Below the pieces are notes generated by a model. That model was not told where the DNA came from and did not search any database. It saw only the letters and a list, made by a program, of their open reading frames with translations. Positions 26,591-34,418 of a stretch of 64,000 nucleotides of DNA are shown one piece after another. Source of the DNA: an uncultured Eubacterium sp. (GTDB lineage: Bacteria; Bacillota; Clostridia; Lachnospirales; Lachnospiraceae); NCBI GenBank assembly GCA_947178105.1, contig CAMWXD010000007.1, forward strand, positions 1 through 64,000, given 5' to 3'. Each line of letters opens with the position of its first letter. The stretch's first letter is position 1. A program made the position numbers and the translations under genes.

Positions 26591-27886
26591 TCACCCGACT
26601 GTCCGAATAATCGCTGCAGAAACATTCTGTGCACCGCCATAACCCCGAAGCATCGTAGTTCTTGGCTGCTTTTTCACTTGCCTTTCCCCACATTCGCCTC
26701 TCATCTGTTTTACTGCTTCATATAAATCTGCCAGTCCGGATGCTGCATGGGCATGCCCAAAGGAAGTCCGTCCGCCGTTCGTATTAATTGGCTTATCTCC
26801 GTCGTAAGCTGTCCGGCCCTCACAAATATACTTCCAGCCTTCTCCATATGGCAGATATCCTGCAATTTCCGCCGATACAAGATGGGAAGTAATGATAAAA
26901 TCATTGGCAAAAAACAAATCCAGTTCCTCCGGCTGAACACCAGTCACTTCGTACGCCTGCCTGACAGCTTCCTGTGTTGCCTGTACTTCAAAATGCGGTG
27001 TAGATGCTTCACAGGCTGCACTGCCGATGCCCAGAACCTCAATCGGCTTATGGGATTTATTTAACATATAATGATCGGCCATTTCAGTTGCGCATACAAT
27101 CACTGCTGCCGCACCATCACATTTCAGTTCAATTCCGCTGATACGAAGAAAATCACCCATTTTAGGATTATATGGAGATCTCATATAATCCATCACATTT
27201 TCAAACCCGTTCTCTGCTGCAAGCTGTTCATAAGTCTTTCTCTCAATCGCAAGCGGGTTAACAGATGCATTGCGCCTGTTATTGATGCACATCCAGTTCA
27301 GCGTATCATCCATCTCCTGATCTGCAAGTCCCCGGGTACGTTTATACCACTCCGCAGCGTCATCATAAATCAATTCCTGTCCCGCTATCAGGCTCCTTGT
27401 ATAATTGCGGTCATACAGCCATGCAGTAGTCTGCAGGAATTTCTCCATGGTCATCTTTTCCCGCTTATATGGATGCCCTTCTACTGCAACACTGTCTCCA
27501 AACTCCACACAGCCTGAAAGCACACAATTATATTTTCCGGAGGCTACCGCATTCACAGCCTGTTCCAGAGCCAGATATCCAGTACAACAAGCTTCTGAAT
27601 GGTGGATAGACCCTTTCCCTTTCATGCCGAACCAGTTTGCAATCTGGATATTCGGTGTAAGATAATTTGATGCATTCAGAGGGCTTGCCTGTCCATGAAA
27701 ATAAAAATCAACATCCTGTGGACTGACACCTGCATCTTCCATGGCCTGCAACGCCGCATAGCCAAACATTTCGCCTTCTGTCAGTCCCTCTGTTTCCGGA
27801 TTGTCCACTGTATACATAAAAGGCGTACATCCAACACCTATGATTGATACGCTTCTGCTGTATTTGTTTAAAACGGTCTGAGTCAT
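26591..27886 (-). CDS. Thiolase-like enzyme 1
   Basis: 431 residues of the SCPx/Ltp2/PhlC branch of the thiolase superfamily. The nucleophile Cys is Cys100 in EACCTGYLAL. The GHAHAASG box with catalytic His starts near residue 377. The C-terminal box reads LRGYGGAQN, so the second Cys of a normal thiolase is Tyr416. Such enzymes do acyl transfer or C-C cleavage with a DUF35 partner rather than standard Claisen condensation. The start is at 27886 (AAAGGGG site). About 60 percent of residues look the same as in the copy at 31147-32436, judged by eye. Substrate is not known; an acyl-ACP is likely given the flanking ACP. Confidence 0.9.
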   Translation of the reverse strand: MTQTVLNKYSRSVSIIGVGCTPFMYTVDNPETEGLTEGEMFGYAALQAMEDAGVSPQDVDFYFHGQASPLNASNYLTPNIQIANWFGMKGKGSIHHSEACCTGYLALEQAVNAVASGKYNCVLSGCVEFGDSVAVEGHPYKREKMTMEKFLQTTAWLYDRNYTRSLIAGQELIYDDAAEWYKRTRGLADQEMDDTLNWMCINNRRNASVNPLAIERKTYEQLAAENGFENVMDYMRSPYNPKMGDFLRISGIELKCDGAAAVIVCATEMADHYMLNKSHKPIEVLGIGSAACEASTPHFEVQATQEAVRQAYEVTGVQPEELDLFFANDFIITSHLVSAEIAGYLPYGEGWKYICEGRTAYDGDKPINTNGGRTSFGHAHAASGLADLYEAVKQMRGECGERQVKKQPRTTMLRGYGGAQNVSAAIIRTVG

Positions 27887-27958
27887 AATACTGCCCCTTT
27901 CTAAATCACATTTCATCCTTGCTTTCCCGCAGCAGATATATTCATTCCGCAGGCATTT

Positions 27959-28294
27959 TCAGCAAGGCTGCAGCACATCCCAGTGTTCCGCCAGTTTTCC
28001 GTCTTCCAGCCTGTAGATATCTGCCACACGACATTTTGTATTTCCTTGGGTATCCACATTTTTCAAATAAACAGCCACCATATCATTTTCTGCAATCATC
28101 ATCTGAATATCCAGATGAAATGCAGGATCTCCCACAAACTTATCTGCAAATGCACGCTTTAATGCTTCTCTGCCCTGCCCGACGCCAGGATTATGCTGCA
28201 TATAATCTTCTTTCACATATTTATCAGCTGCCTCAATCACATGGTCATTGAAAAACTCCTGATAAAAAGCCTGTATCACTTCTTTATTGGTCAT
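27959..28294 (-). CDS. SnoaL-like small enzyme or binding protein
   Basis: 111 residues of the NTF2/SnoaL-like fold. The sequence VIQAFYQEFFNDHVIEAADKYVKEDYMQHNP is typical of ester-cyclase/SnoaL-like proteins, which include polyketide cyclases and small lyases. An acidic-aromatic C-terminus (LEDGKLAEHWDVLQ) closes the barrel. The start is at 28294 (AGGAGAGG site). It lies between the phosphate acyltransferase and the thiolase gene on the same strand. A role in cyclising or opening an acyl intermediate fits the setting but is inference. Confidence 0.85.
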   Translation of the reverse strand: MTNKEVIQAFYQEFFNDHVIEAADKYVKEDYMQHNPGVGQGREALKRAFADKFVGDPAFHLDIQMMIAENDMVAVYLKNVDTQGNTKCRVADIYRLEDGKLAEHWDVLQPC

Positions 28295-28313
28295 TTTAAA
28301 GCCTCTCCTGTTA

Positions 28314-29318
28314 TTATTTTTTGCTCCCTGCAGCACGTACTGCAGAAATCACAATATTTCCCTTAATCTCTGAAACAGGCGCCCCTCGGGAACAATCACA
28401 GACAACACTGTTAAACCCCTGCAGCATCGGCCCGTATGCATCTGCATGCCCAAATTGCTGAATCAGCTTTACTGCCGTATTGCCAACATTCAGATCCGGC
28501 CAGATCAGGATATTCGCCCTGCCTGCCACGGCGCTCTCCCTGTGCACCTTCTTTTGTGCTACTGCGGGTACGATTGCCGCATCCAGCTGGAATTCGCCAT
28601 CAATTTTTAAGTCCGGACGCTGTTTATTTGCAATCTTTAACGCTTCAACTACTTTATCAATGAGTATTCCCTGACCGCTTCCCAATGTTGAATAACATAC
28701 CATTGCACATCTCGGCTCCCATCCCAAAAGCTCCCGCACTGTATCACAGGCAGAAATCGCAATACTTGCCAGCTGTTCTGCATCCGGGTTTGTACATACC
28801 GCGCTGTCACCCACCGCAAGCAGTGAACCTTCACTTCCTTCATATCCAGGGATGTCTGCCAAACCGATGCTGGAAATCGTACTAATACCAGGTTTTAAAC
28901 CAATGATCATCTGTCCTGCTAATAATACATCGCCCGTCGTATTATCAATGCCGGCAAATGTCACATCCGCCTCTCCTACAGCCTGCATGGCCATAGCATA
29001 ATACAATGGATCCTGCATACGGCGGCCCAGTGCCTTCTCTTTCAGCATAGTCTCAGGTTTTGCCACATAAGCAGCAATCACCCTGTTCTTATAATCTTCA
29101 TCATTTAAATCCGCAAATGTAAATAAAGATAAATCATATCCTCTCTCTCTGGCAAGCTGCTTTATTTTCTCTGTATTTCCCACCAGTATCGGGATGATAT
29201 AACCATCCCGCCCAAGTTCATAAGCAGCCTGCATCATCTTTTCATTCTCAGCTTCCGGAAACGCCACTTTCTGCGGATCTGCTTTTGCTCTTGCATAAAT
29301 ATCATCCAAAACACTCAT
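28314..29318 (-). CDS. Phosphate acetyl/acyltransferase
   Basis: 334 residues, the length of a single-domain Pta. The start region KVAFPEAENEKMMQAAYELG, the central TTGDVLLAGQMIIGLKPGIST and GDSAVCTNPDAEQLASIA, and the C-terminal PDLNVGNTAVKLIQQFG segment are all typical of the family. It converts an acyl thioester plus phosphate to acyl phosphate. The ATG at 29318 has a GGAGG site. It follows the butyrate-type kinase gene with 20 bases between them, so the pair can make ATP from an acyl-CoA or possibly an acyl-ACP. The substrate may be longer than acetyl, given the kinase partner. Confidence 0.88.
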   Translation of the reverse strand: MSVLDDIYARAKADPQKVAFPEAENEKMMQAAYELGRDGYIIPILVGNTEKIKQLARERGYDLSLFTFADLNDEDYKNRVIAAYVAKPETMLKEKALGRRMQDPLYYAMAMQAVGEADVTFAGIDNTTGDVLLAGQMIIGLKPGISTISSIGLADIPGYEGSEGSLLAVGDSAVCTNPDAEQLASIAISACDTVRELLGWEPRCAMVCYSTLGSGQGILIDKVVEALKIANKQRPDLKIDGEFQLDAAIVPAVAQKKVHRESAVAGRANILIWPDLNVGNTAVKLIQQFGHADAYGPMLQGFNSVVCDCSRGAPVSEIKGNIVISAVRAAGSKK

Positions 29319-29338
29319 AAACTTTTCCTCCATTCCAT

Positions 29339-30445
29339 TTATTCTGCAGTATAAGGCGGCTCCCATACCGGCTTTCCGGTATATACCTTTGCCTCTTCTT
29401 CACCCTTTAACACACGGATCGCACCTGCTGCCATAGCCTCAAGCTCAAACTCTCCAGGATATGCGGTTACAGGCGCTATCCAGGAGCAGCTCTCTGTAAT
29501 CTGTGCAACTAATTCTTTATTGTGAACCATTCCGCCGCCCAGAAGAATTCCATCCACTTTCCCATGGAGGACACCAGCCATTGCTCCAATATAGCGAATA
29601 ATCTGGTAGATCATCGTGTTCCAGACGAGCTCTGCCTCTTGATCTCCATTTTCTGCACGATGAACTACTTCTAATGAATCTGAAGTGCCTAGATGACTGA
29701 CAAACCCACCTGTTTTCGTACAAAGCGCCGATACTTCTTTTTTATTCCTGTTTGCTAAGCTGTACCGTATCATTTCGACTGCCGGAACCGCACCGCACCT
29801 GGTCGGTGCCATTGGACCTTCTCCGCCTACAATATCATTTCCGTCAATCATCCTCCCCTTCTGATGTGCCGAAATAGAGATCCCACCGCCAATATGACAG
29901 ACAATATAGTTCTGATCCTCATATTTCCAGCCATTGATCTGGCTGTGCCGGATCGCGGTTTCTTTCAAATTCAATGCATGAAGATGCACATTCCTGTATA
30001 CGCCCCGGATTCCCGTCATACGCGCACAAAGCGTCAGTTCATCCGTGTCCGGCGGATTGACCACAAAACACGGTTTATTGTACTGCACAGCAAATTCATT
30101 CGCAATCTGCGAACCAAGCTGTGCCGGGTGGGCGACACCGTTTGCTCCCCTGACTGCATGATCCAGCAGTATCTCATTCACCGTATATGTACCGCCTTCT
30201 ACTGCAAGAAGTCCGCCTCCGCGCCCAACAAACGCATCCATTGCGGCCAGATCGATATTTGCTTTCTTAAGTACAGCCAGAATCGTTTCCTTCCTGTAAG
30301 AAAGCTGCGAACTGATCGTTGAAAACTCTTTCAGCTTATTGGCATCATGAGAAACGTTTACGGTGAACAGTTCCTTTTCTCCTTCAAAACATCCAACTTT
30401 CGTGGATGTTGAACCGGGATTGATCGTAAGTATGCGATATTCCAT
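29339..30445 (-). CDS. buk: Butyrate/branched-chain carboxylate kinase
   Basis: 368 residues of the acetokinase superfamily. The phosphate-binding NPGSTSTKVG loop is at residues 9-18, the RGGGLLAVEGGTY segment near 74-86, the HIGGGISISAH loop near 186-196, and GGEGPMAPTR near 210-219. It catalyses acyl phosphate plus ADP to carboxylate plus ATP. The APTRCGAVP variation at the substrate side differs from common butyrate kinases, so the true acid may not be butyrate. First gene of a unit with the acyltransferase and thiolase. A box shared with the flavoprotein operon lies 110-160 bases upstream. Confidence 0.9.
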   Translation of the reverse strand: MEYRILTINPGSTSTKVGCFEGEKELFTVNVSHDANKLKEFSTISSQLSYRKETILAVLKKANIDLAAMDAFVGRGGGLLAVEGGTYTVNEILLDHAVRGANGVAHPAQLGSQIANEFAVQYNKPCFVVNPPDTDELTLCARMTGIRGVYRNVHLHALNLKETAIRHSQINGWKYEDQNYIVCHIGGGISISAHQKGRMIDGNDIVGGEGPMAPTRCGAVPAVEMIRYSLANRNKKEVSALCTKTGGFVSHLGTSDSLEVVHRAENGDQEAELVWNTMIYQIIRYIGAMAGVLHGKVDGILLGGGMVHNKELVAQITESCSWIAPVTAYPGEFELEAMAAGAIRVLKGEEEAKVYTGKPVWEPPYTAE

Positions 30446-30556
30446 TTTTTATTCACCTTTCATTAATATAGTATTTTATACGGTCATTTTAACCTTTGTC
30501 CCTTTTTTATTCTTTTCTGCATTTATCTATTATCAGGATTAAAATTTTGCCTTTTC

Positions 30557-30606
30557 TATTTTGACGTTCATTTACAGTCGAAAAAAGCAAAAATCATAGT
30601 ATATTT
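30557..30606. promoter_or_regulatory. Conserved box upstream of the kinase operon
   Basis: On the plus strand TATTTTGACGT (30557-30567) is followed by an ATTTACAG stretch, an A-run with GCAAAAATCATA, and ends near 30605. The same order occurs at 45247-45300 ahead of the flavoprotein operon. Both lie about 100-160 bases before a minus-strand start codon, so a shared operator or promoter element is likely. Confidence 0.45.
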
Positions 30607-30626
30607 TTTATCTTCTCCAAACATAA

Positions 30627-30671
30627 AGCTGCAGGCGGTCATTCAGCTTGTCTGAATGGCCGCCTGCAGCT
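30627..30671 (-). terminator. Terminator after the second DUF35 gene
   Basis: A 20-bp stem (AGCTGCAGGCGGTCATTCAG against its near-perfect complement at 30652-30671) with a five-base loop. On the minus strand it ends in a short T-rich tail. It closes the ACP2-thiolase2-DUF35-2 operon about 15 bases after the stop codon. Confidence 0.8.
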
Positions 30672-30683
30672 GCCGGAAACATG

Positions 30684-31121
30684 TTACTCATCCAATTCAA
30701 AATAAAGTGTCGTATACCTTCCCATATCATAAAACACAGGCCTTACTCTGACTGGAAGCTTATTTTCAATCTCCCTGGCCTTTTTCTTGTTAATGCCCAG
30801 AATCACCGCGTTAACGGCAGCGCCTTCATCCAGCTCTACTTCACCGCAGACATATTTCAAGTCACGGTCTTCCAGTTCCAGTCTGGCATTTAACACACCT
30901 GTAAATACAAAGCTCTTTAACTGGCCTTTTCCTGTCAGAGTCATCCATTCCGTCTCATGGTAGCCGCATGTATTGCAAGCCAGATGCGGCGGAAATTCAA
31001 CTGCTCTGCACTCTTTACATTTTCTTGCGTAAATAACACCATCTTTTAACCCATTCCAGAACTTTTCTACGATGTGCTCCGGATTCCAAAATTCCTCTGT
31101 TTTTATTCTCTCAGAACTCAT
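30684..31121 (-). CDS. DUF35 zinc-ribbon/OB-fold protein 2
   Basis: 145 residues. The zinc ribbon reads CKECRAVEFPPHLACNTCG and is followed by an OB-fold with the same INKKKAREIENKLPV ending element seen in copy 1 (INKKKRKELLDKLPV). It should be the partner of thiolase-like enzyme 2, whose stop lies 26 bases upstream. The N-terminus (TEEFWNPEHIVEKFWNGLKDG) is longer than in copy 1. Co-duplication with the thiolase and ACP indicates that each DUF35 has kept its own partner. Confidence 0.9.
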   Translation of the reverse strand: MSSERIKTEEFWNPEHIVEKFWNGLKDGVIYARKCKECRAVEFPPHLACNTCGYHETEWMTLTGKGQLKSFVFTGVLNARLELEDRDLKYVCGEVELDEGAAVNAVILGINKKKAREIENKLPVRVRPVFYDMGRYTTLYFELDE

Positions 31122-31146
31122 ATCAAAACCTCCTGCCTGCGTTCTT

Positions 31147-32436
31147 TTAAAAGTTTGCTTCCAGAATTACCGCACGTACATTCTGTGCTCCGCCAAATCC
31201 TCTTAAGAAGGTATGCTTCGGAAGTTTCTTAATCTGACGTTCCCCTGCATCCCCGCGCATCTGAGTAACCGCTTCAAAAACATCTGCCATACCGGAAGCA
31301 CCAAATGCATGACCATAAGAAGTACGCCCACCATTCGTATTCATCGGCTTATCGCCATCATAGGCAATCCTTCCATCCAGTACATATTTCCATCCTTCTC
31401 CCTTTGGCAGGTAACCAATCTCTTCCGCAGCAAGGAACGCAGAAGAACCAATAAAATCATTGACATATAAAAGGTCCATATCGTCCGCGGTCATGCCAGT
31501 CGCTTCAAACACCTGGCGTGCTGCCTCTGCGGTCGCTTTTTTCTCCAGATGCGGTACAATTGCATCCAATACAGAAGCACCCGTAGCAAGCACTTCGATT
31601 GGTTTGGAATGAAATTGTTTTGCCATTTCTGTCGGCACCACAATACAGGCCGCTGCCCCATCTGCCACACAGGAATCACTGGCCGTCCGAAGATACTGGG
31701 TCATCTTCGGATTGTGCGGGGATCTCATATATTCCCACACATCTTCATATCCTGCTTCTTTCGCAAGCTCATCATAAGGCGTACGGCGGATGGCACGCGG
31801 ACAAAGCGCTGCTGCCCGCCGAAAATGGTACGCCTGATGGGACAGGATATCATCGACCTGTTCCGGGGTCAGATTGTTTTCTTTTGCATAATAATTGATC
31901 CAGTCATCGTGGTTCATGCCCGGGCCGCCACCCAGATATCTGCCATAAGCGCGGTCAAAAATAGAATCCAGATCCGGGAACAGCACCTCAGAAGTCAAAG
32001 GCACACGCATATGATCCGGCGTATTGCCGTCTGGCATACCAGTGCCCTGCTCACTGCATCCTGAGAGAACGATATCATATGCGCCGCTGGCAACCGCAAA
32101 AACAGCTTCTTCCAATGCTATGTATCCAGTACAGCAGCCTTCGGAATGAGAAATCGACCCCTTCCCTCTCATTCCGAACCAGTCTGCCACCTGTAAGTTC
32201 GGCGTGATACAGCCGTTTAAAACATGCGGATTTGCAGAGCCATGGAAGAAATACTGCACATCACGCGGTTCTATTCCTGCATCCTTCATGGCGTCCAGCG
32301 CTGCATATCCAAATAATTCTCCATTTGTCAGGCCTTTATAAACAGGATTTTCCACACCGTTGAAAAATGGAGTAGCGCCAATGCCAACGATGGAAACACT
32401 TCTCATATTTTTTCCAAGTTTTACATTACATACCAT
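31147..32436 (-). CDS. Thiolase-like enzyme 2
   Basis: 429 residues, paralogue of thiolase-like enzyme 1. The nucleophile is Cys101 in EGCCTGYIALEE, and the GHAFGASG box holds the catalytic His. The C-terminal box is LRGFGGAQN, with Phe in place of the second thiolase Cys. The ATG at 32436 is preceded by AGGAG. The stretch between the two catalytic boxes (YAKENNLTPEQVDDILSHQAYHFRRAAALCPRA region) differs most from copy 1, which suggests different acyl substrates. It lies 11 bases after the ACP2 stop in one operon. Confidence 0.9.
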   Translation of the reverse strand: MVCNVKLGKNMRSVSIVGIGATPFFNGVENPVYKGLTNGELFGYAALDAMKDAGIEPRDVQYFFHGSANPHVLNGCITPNLQVADWFGMRGKGSISHSEGCCTGYIALEEAVFAVASGAYDIVLSGCSEQGTGMPDGNTPDHMRVPLTSEVLFPDLDSIFDRAYGRYLGGGPGMNHDDWINYYAKENNLTPEQVDDILSHQAYHFRRAAALCPRAIRRTPYDELAKEAGYEDVWEYMRSPHNPKMTQYLRTASDSCVADGAAACIVVPTEMAKQFHSKPIEVLATGASVLDAIVPHLEKKATAEAARQVFEATGMTADDMDLLYVNDFIGSSAFLAAEEIGYLPKGEGWKYVLDGRIAYDGDKPMNTNGGRTSYGHAFGASGMADVFEAVTQMRGDAGERQIKKLPKHTFLRGFGGAQNVRAVILEANF

Positions 32437-32447
32437 AGCTGTTCTCC

Positions 32448-32687
32448 TTACATTTCTTTCATAACAAAATCCGCCAATGCACCAATCGTCTCAAATTTCC
32501 CAAACCTTGCAACCGGGATCATAACATCAAAATCATTTTCAATCGAAGCGCTCATGGCTACGCGCTGTGTGGAAGATACGCCCAGCTCTTCTGCAATATT
32601 CGTATTTTCTGTAATTGCTGCAGCGTCTTTGTTAAATGCCATTGCTGCGAATTCGATCATTTTTGCTACAACTTCTTCTCTGCTCAT
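32448..32687 (-). CDS. Acyl carrier protein 2
   Basis: 79 residues, same length as ACP1 but clearly diverged. The attachment site reads ELGVSSTQRVAMSA: the Ser is in place, but the usual Asp-Ser-Leu is Ser-Ser-Thr. The following recognition helix (SASIENDFDVMIPV) is acidic. AAAGGAG lies seven bases before the ATG. It is first in its operon, whereas ACP1 is last in its own. A divergent phosphopantetheinyl transferase starts 108 bases away, a direct hint that this ACP is made active locally. Confidence 0.85.
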   Translation of the reverse strand: MSREEVVAKMIEFAAMAFNKDAAAITENTNIAEELGVSSTQRVAMSASIENDFDVMIPVARFGKFETIGALADFVMKEM

Positions 32688-32795
32688 AATTTTTCTCCTT
32701 TTCTATTTTCCTTCTATTTTATTTTGCATAATTATGGTATATTAATATCACCAAAATAATCTTACAGAACTTTTGTACCGTTTTAAGGAGCCGTT

Positions 32796-33422
32796 ATGCC
32801 TAATATATACTATTCTTATTATACACCCATATGTAACTCCATTCCCGCTGTTGCCAGACAGGAACATATGCTTGGCAGGGAGCTTCTCCGCAAAGGCCTG
32901 GAGCACTTCTACAGCCTTTCTTTCTCCCCGGAATCACTGCCCTCTGTTCTTGCGGCTTTAGAAAACGGGAAACCCTATTTAAAAGGCTATCCGGAAATTC
33001 ATTTTAATATCAGCCACTGTAACGGTCTTGCTGTATGTGCCTTCCATAACCACCCAATCGGAATTGACGCAGAACAGCCTGGCTATTTTCCAAGAGTGCT
33101 CATCAATAAAGCCCTGTCAGCAGAAGAAAAATCCTTCCTGCAGGCAATAAGCGCCAGCCCTGTCCTAGAACAGGAATGGTTTTACCGTTTCTGGACGCTG
33201 AAAGAGGCTTATGTAAAACTATCCGGAACTGGTCTGGATGTAATCCTGACAGACTTTTCCTTTCATTTTTCTGATACAGCAGCTGAAAATGACCATTTTT
33301 CTGTCCGCTGTTCCAATCCTGACGTATCCTGTTATCAGCAAAAACTCAACCATGGACAGATTCTTTCACTTTGCTGCTCCGGCAGTATGGACAAGGTGTG
33401 TTTCTATCCACACCATGCCTGA
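32796..33422 (+). CDS. Sfp-type 4'-phosphopantetheinyl transferase
   Basis: 208 residues. The motifs are NISHCNGLAVCA (acidic/His core), PIGIDAEQP with the Mg-binding Asp, and FWTLKEAYVKLSGTG with the Glu and Lys of the second half. It moves phosphopantetheine from CoA to the Ser of a carrier protein. It is the only plus-strand gene in a large minus-strand island and is divergent from ACP2. A dedicated PPTase is usually found with secondary-metabolism or special-purpose carrier proteins, since the housekeeping AcpS serves fatty-acid ACP. Confidence 0.92.
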   Translation: MPNIYYSYYTPICNSIPAVARQEHMLGRELLRKGLEHFYSLSFSPESLPSVLAALENGKPYLKGYPEIHFNISHCNGLAVCAFHNHPIGIDAEQPGYFPRVLINKALSAEEKSFLQAISASPVLEQEWFYRFWTLKEAYVKLSGTGLDVILTDFSFHFSDTAAENDHFSVRCSNPDVSCYQQKLNHGQILSLCCSGSMDKVCFYPHHA

Positions 33423-33431
33423 ATATGAAGC

Positions 33432-34418
33432 TTATTCATTCTGTTCTTCAGGATTTTTCATAAACTTTTCTGCATAATGACATGCCACAAAATGTCCTGG
33501 CTTCATTTCACGCAGTACCGGCTCCTCTGCAAGACACAGATCCGCTGCATGCGGACATCTTGCAGCGAACCGACAGCATGGTTTCGGATCGATCGGGGAT
33601 GTCAGTTCTCCCTTTAATACCATCCGCTCTTTCCTAATATGTACATTCGGAATCGGAATTGCGGAAAGCAGCGCTTGGGAATAAGGGTGGATCGTATCCT
33701 TAAAAATCTCCTTTGCATTACACTTCTCAATCATCTGTCCCAGATACATCACGGCAATATCATCTGAAATATGCTTAACAACCGACATATCATGAGTAAT
33801 AAACATATACGTCAGCCCCCGGTCCTGCTGCAGATCCTGAAGCAGATTCAGGATCTGTGCCTGAATGGAAACATCCAGTGCGGATACTGGCTCATCACAG
33901 ACGATAAACTCTGGATGCAAAGACAATGCCCTGGCAATACCGATACGCTGGCGGCGTCCACCGTCCAGCTCATGCGGATATGCACCTTCCAGGCGTTTGG
34001 CCAGGCCTACCAGCTCCATCATATCCTGTGCGCTCTTTGTAACCGCAACTTTATCCATCTTCGGATTCTGCACCTTGATCGGCTCTTCTACCAGCTGCAG
34101 GACACTCATACGCGGATCCAAAGAAGCATACGGATCCTGAAAGATCATCTGGATATTTGAACGGTAATTCTGTTTGAATTCCTTAATCGGCATGCTGGCA
34201 ATGTCTTTACCTTTGTACATGACCTGACCGGAAGTAGCGGTATGCAGACGCATCAACGTTTTGCCAAGCGTAGATTTCCCACATCCAGATTCCCCTACAA
34301 TACCGATTGTCTTTCCTTTTTCTATGTTAAACGTTACATTATCCACCGCATGGAGCGTCCCTCTAGGGGTATAGAAGTATTTTTTCAGATTACTGACTTC
34401 AATCAAATTTTCCGACAT
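33432..34418 (-). CDS. oppF: Oligopeptide-type ABC importer ATPase (OppF/DppF)
   Basis: 328 residues. Walker A is GESGCGKSTLGKT, Walker B is FIVCDEPVSALD, and the signature is LDGGRRQRIGIARAL where LSGGQ is usual; this variant is frequent in clostridial OppF. The C-terminal oligopeptide domain has the Cys-rich loop PCCRFAARCPHAADLC. It powers import with the OppD partner immediately upstream; the two genes abut with no gap. The cognate substrate may be a peptide, nickel chelate or glycoside, which the sequence cannot decide. Confidence 0.92.
   Translation of the reverse strand: MSENLIEVSNLKKYFYTPRGTLHAVDNVTFNIEKGKTIGIVGESGCGKSTLGKTLMRLHTATSGQVMYKGKDIASMPIKEFKQNYRSNIQMIFQDPYASLDPRMSVLQLVEEPIKVQNPKMDKVAVTKSAQDMMELVGLAKRLEGAYPHELDGGRRQRIGIARALSLHPEFIVCDEPVSALDVSIQAQILNLLQDLQQDRGLTYMFITHDMSVVKHISDDIAVMYLGQMIEKCNAKEIFKDTIHPYSQALLSAIPIPNVHIRKERMVLKGELTSPIDPKPCCRFAARCPHAADLCLAEEPVLREMKPGHFVACHYAEKFMKNPEEQNE

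Noticed and set aside
28314-30445. Acyltransferase-kinase pair considered as the housekeeping butyrate pathway
   Set aside because: The acyltransferase is Pta-like rather than Ptb-like and the genes are embedded between ACP-thiolase sets, without crotonase, 3-hydroxybutyryl-CoA or butyryl-CoA dehydrogenase genes nearby.
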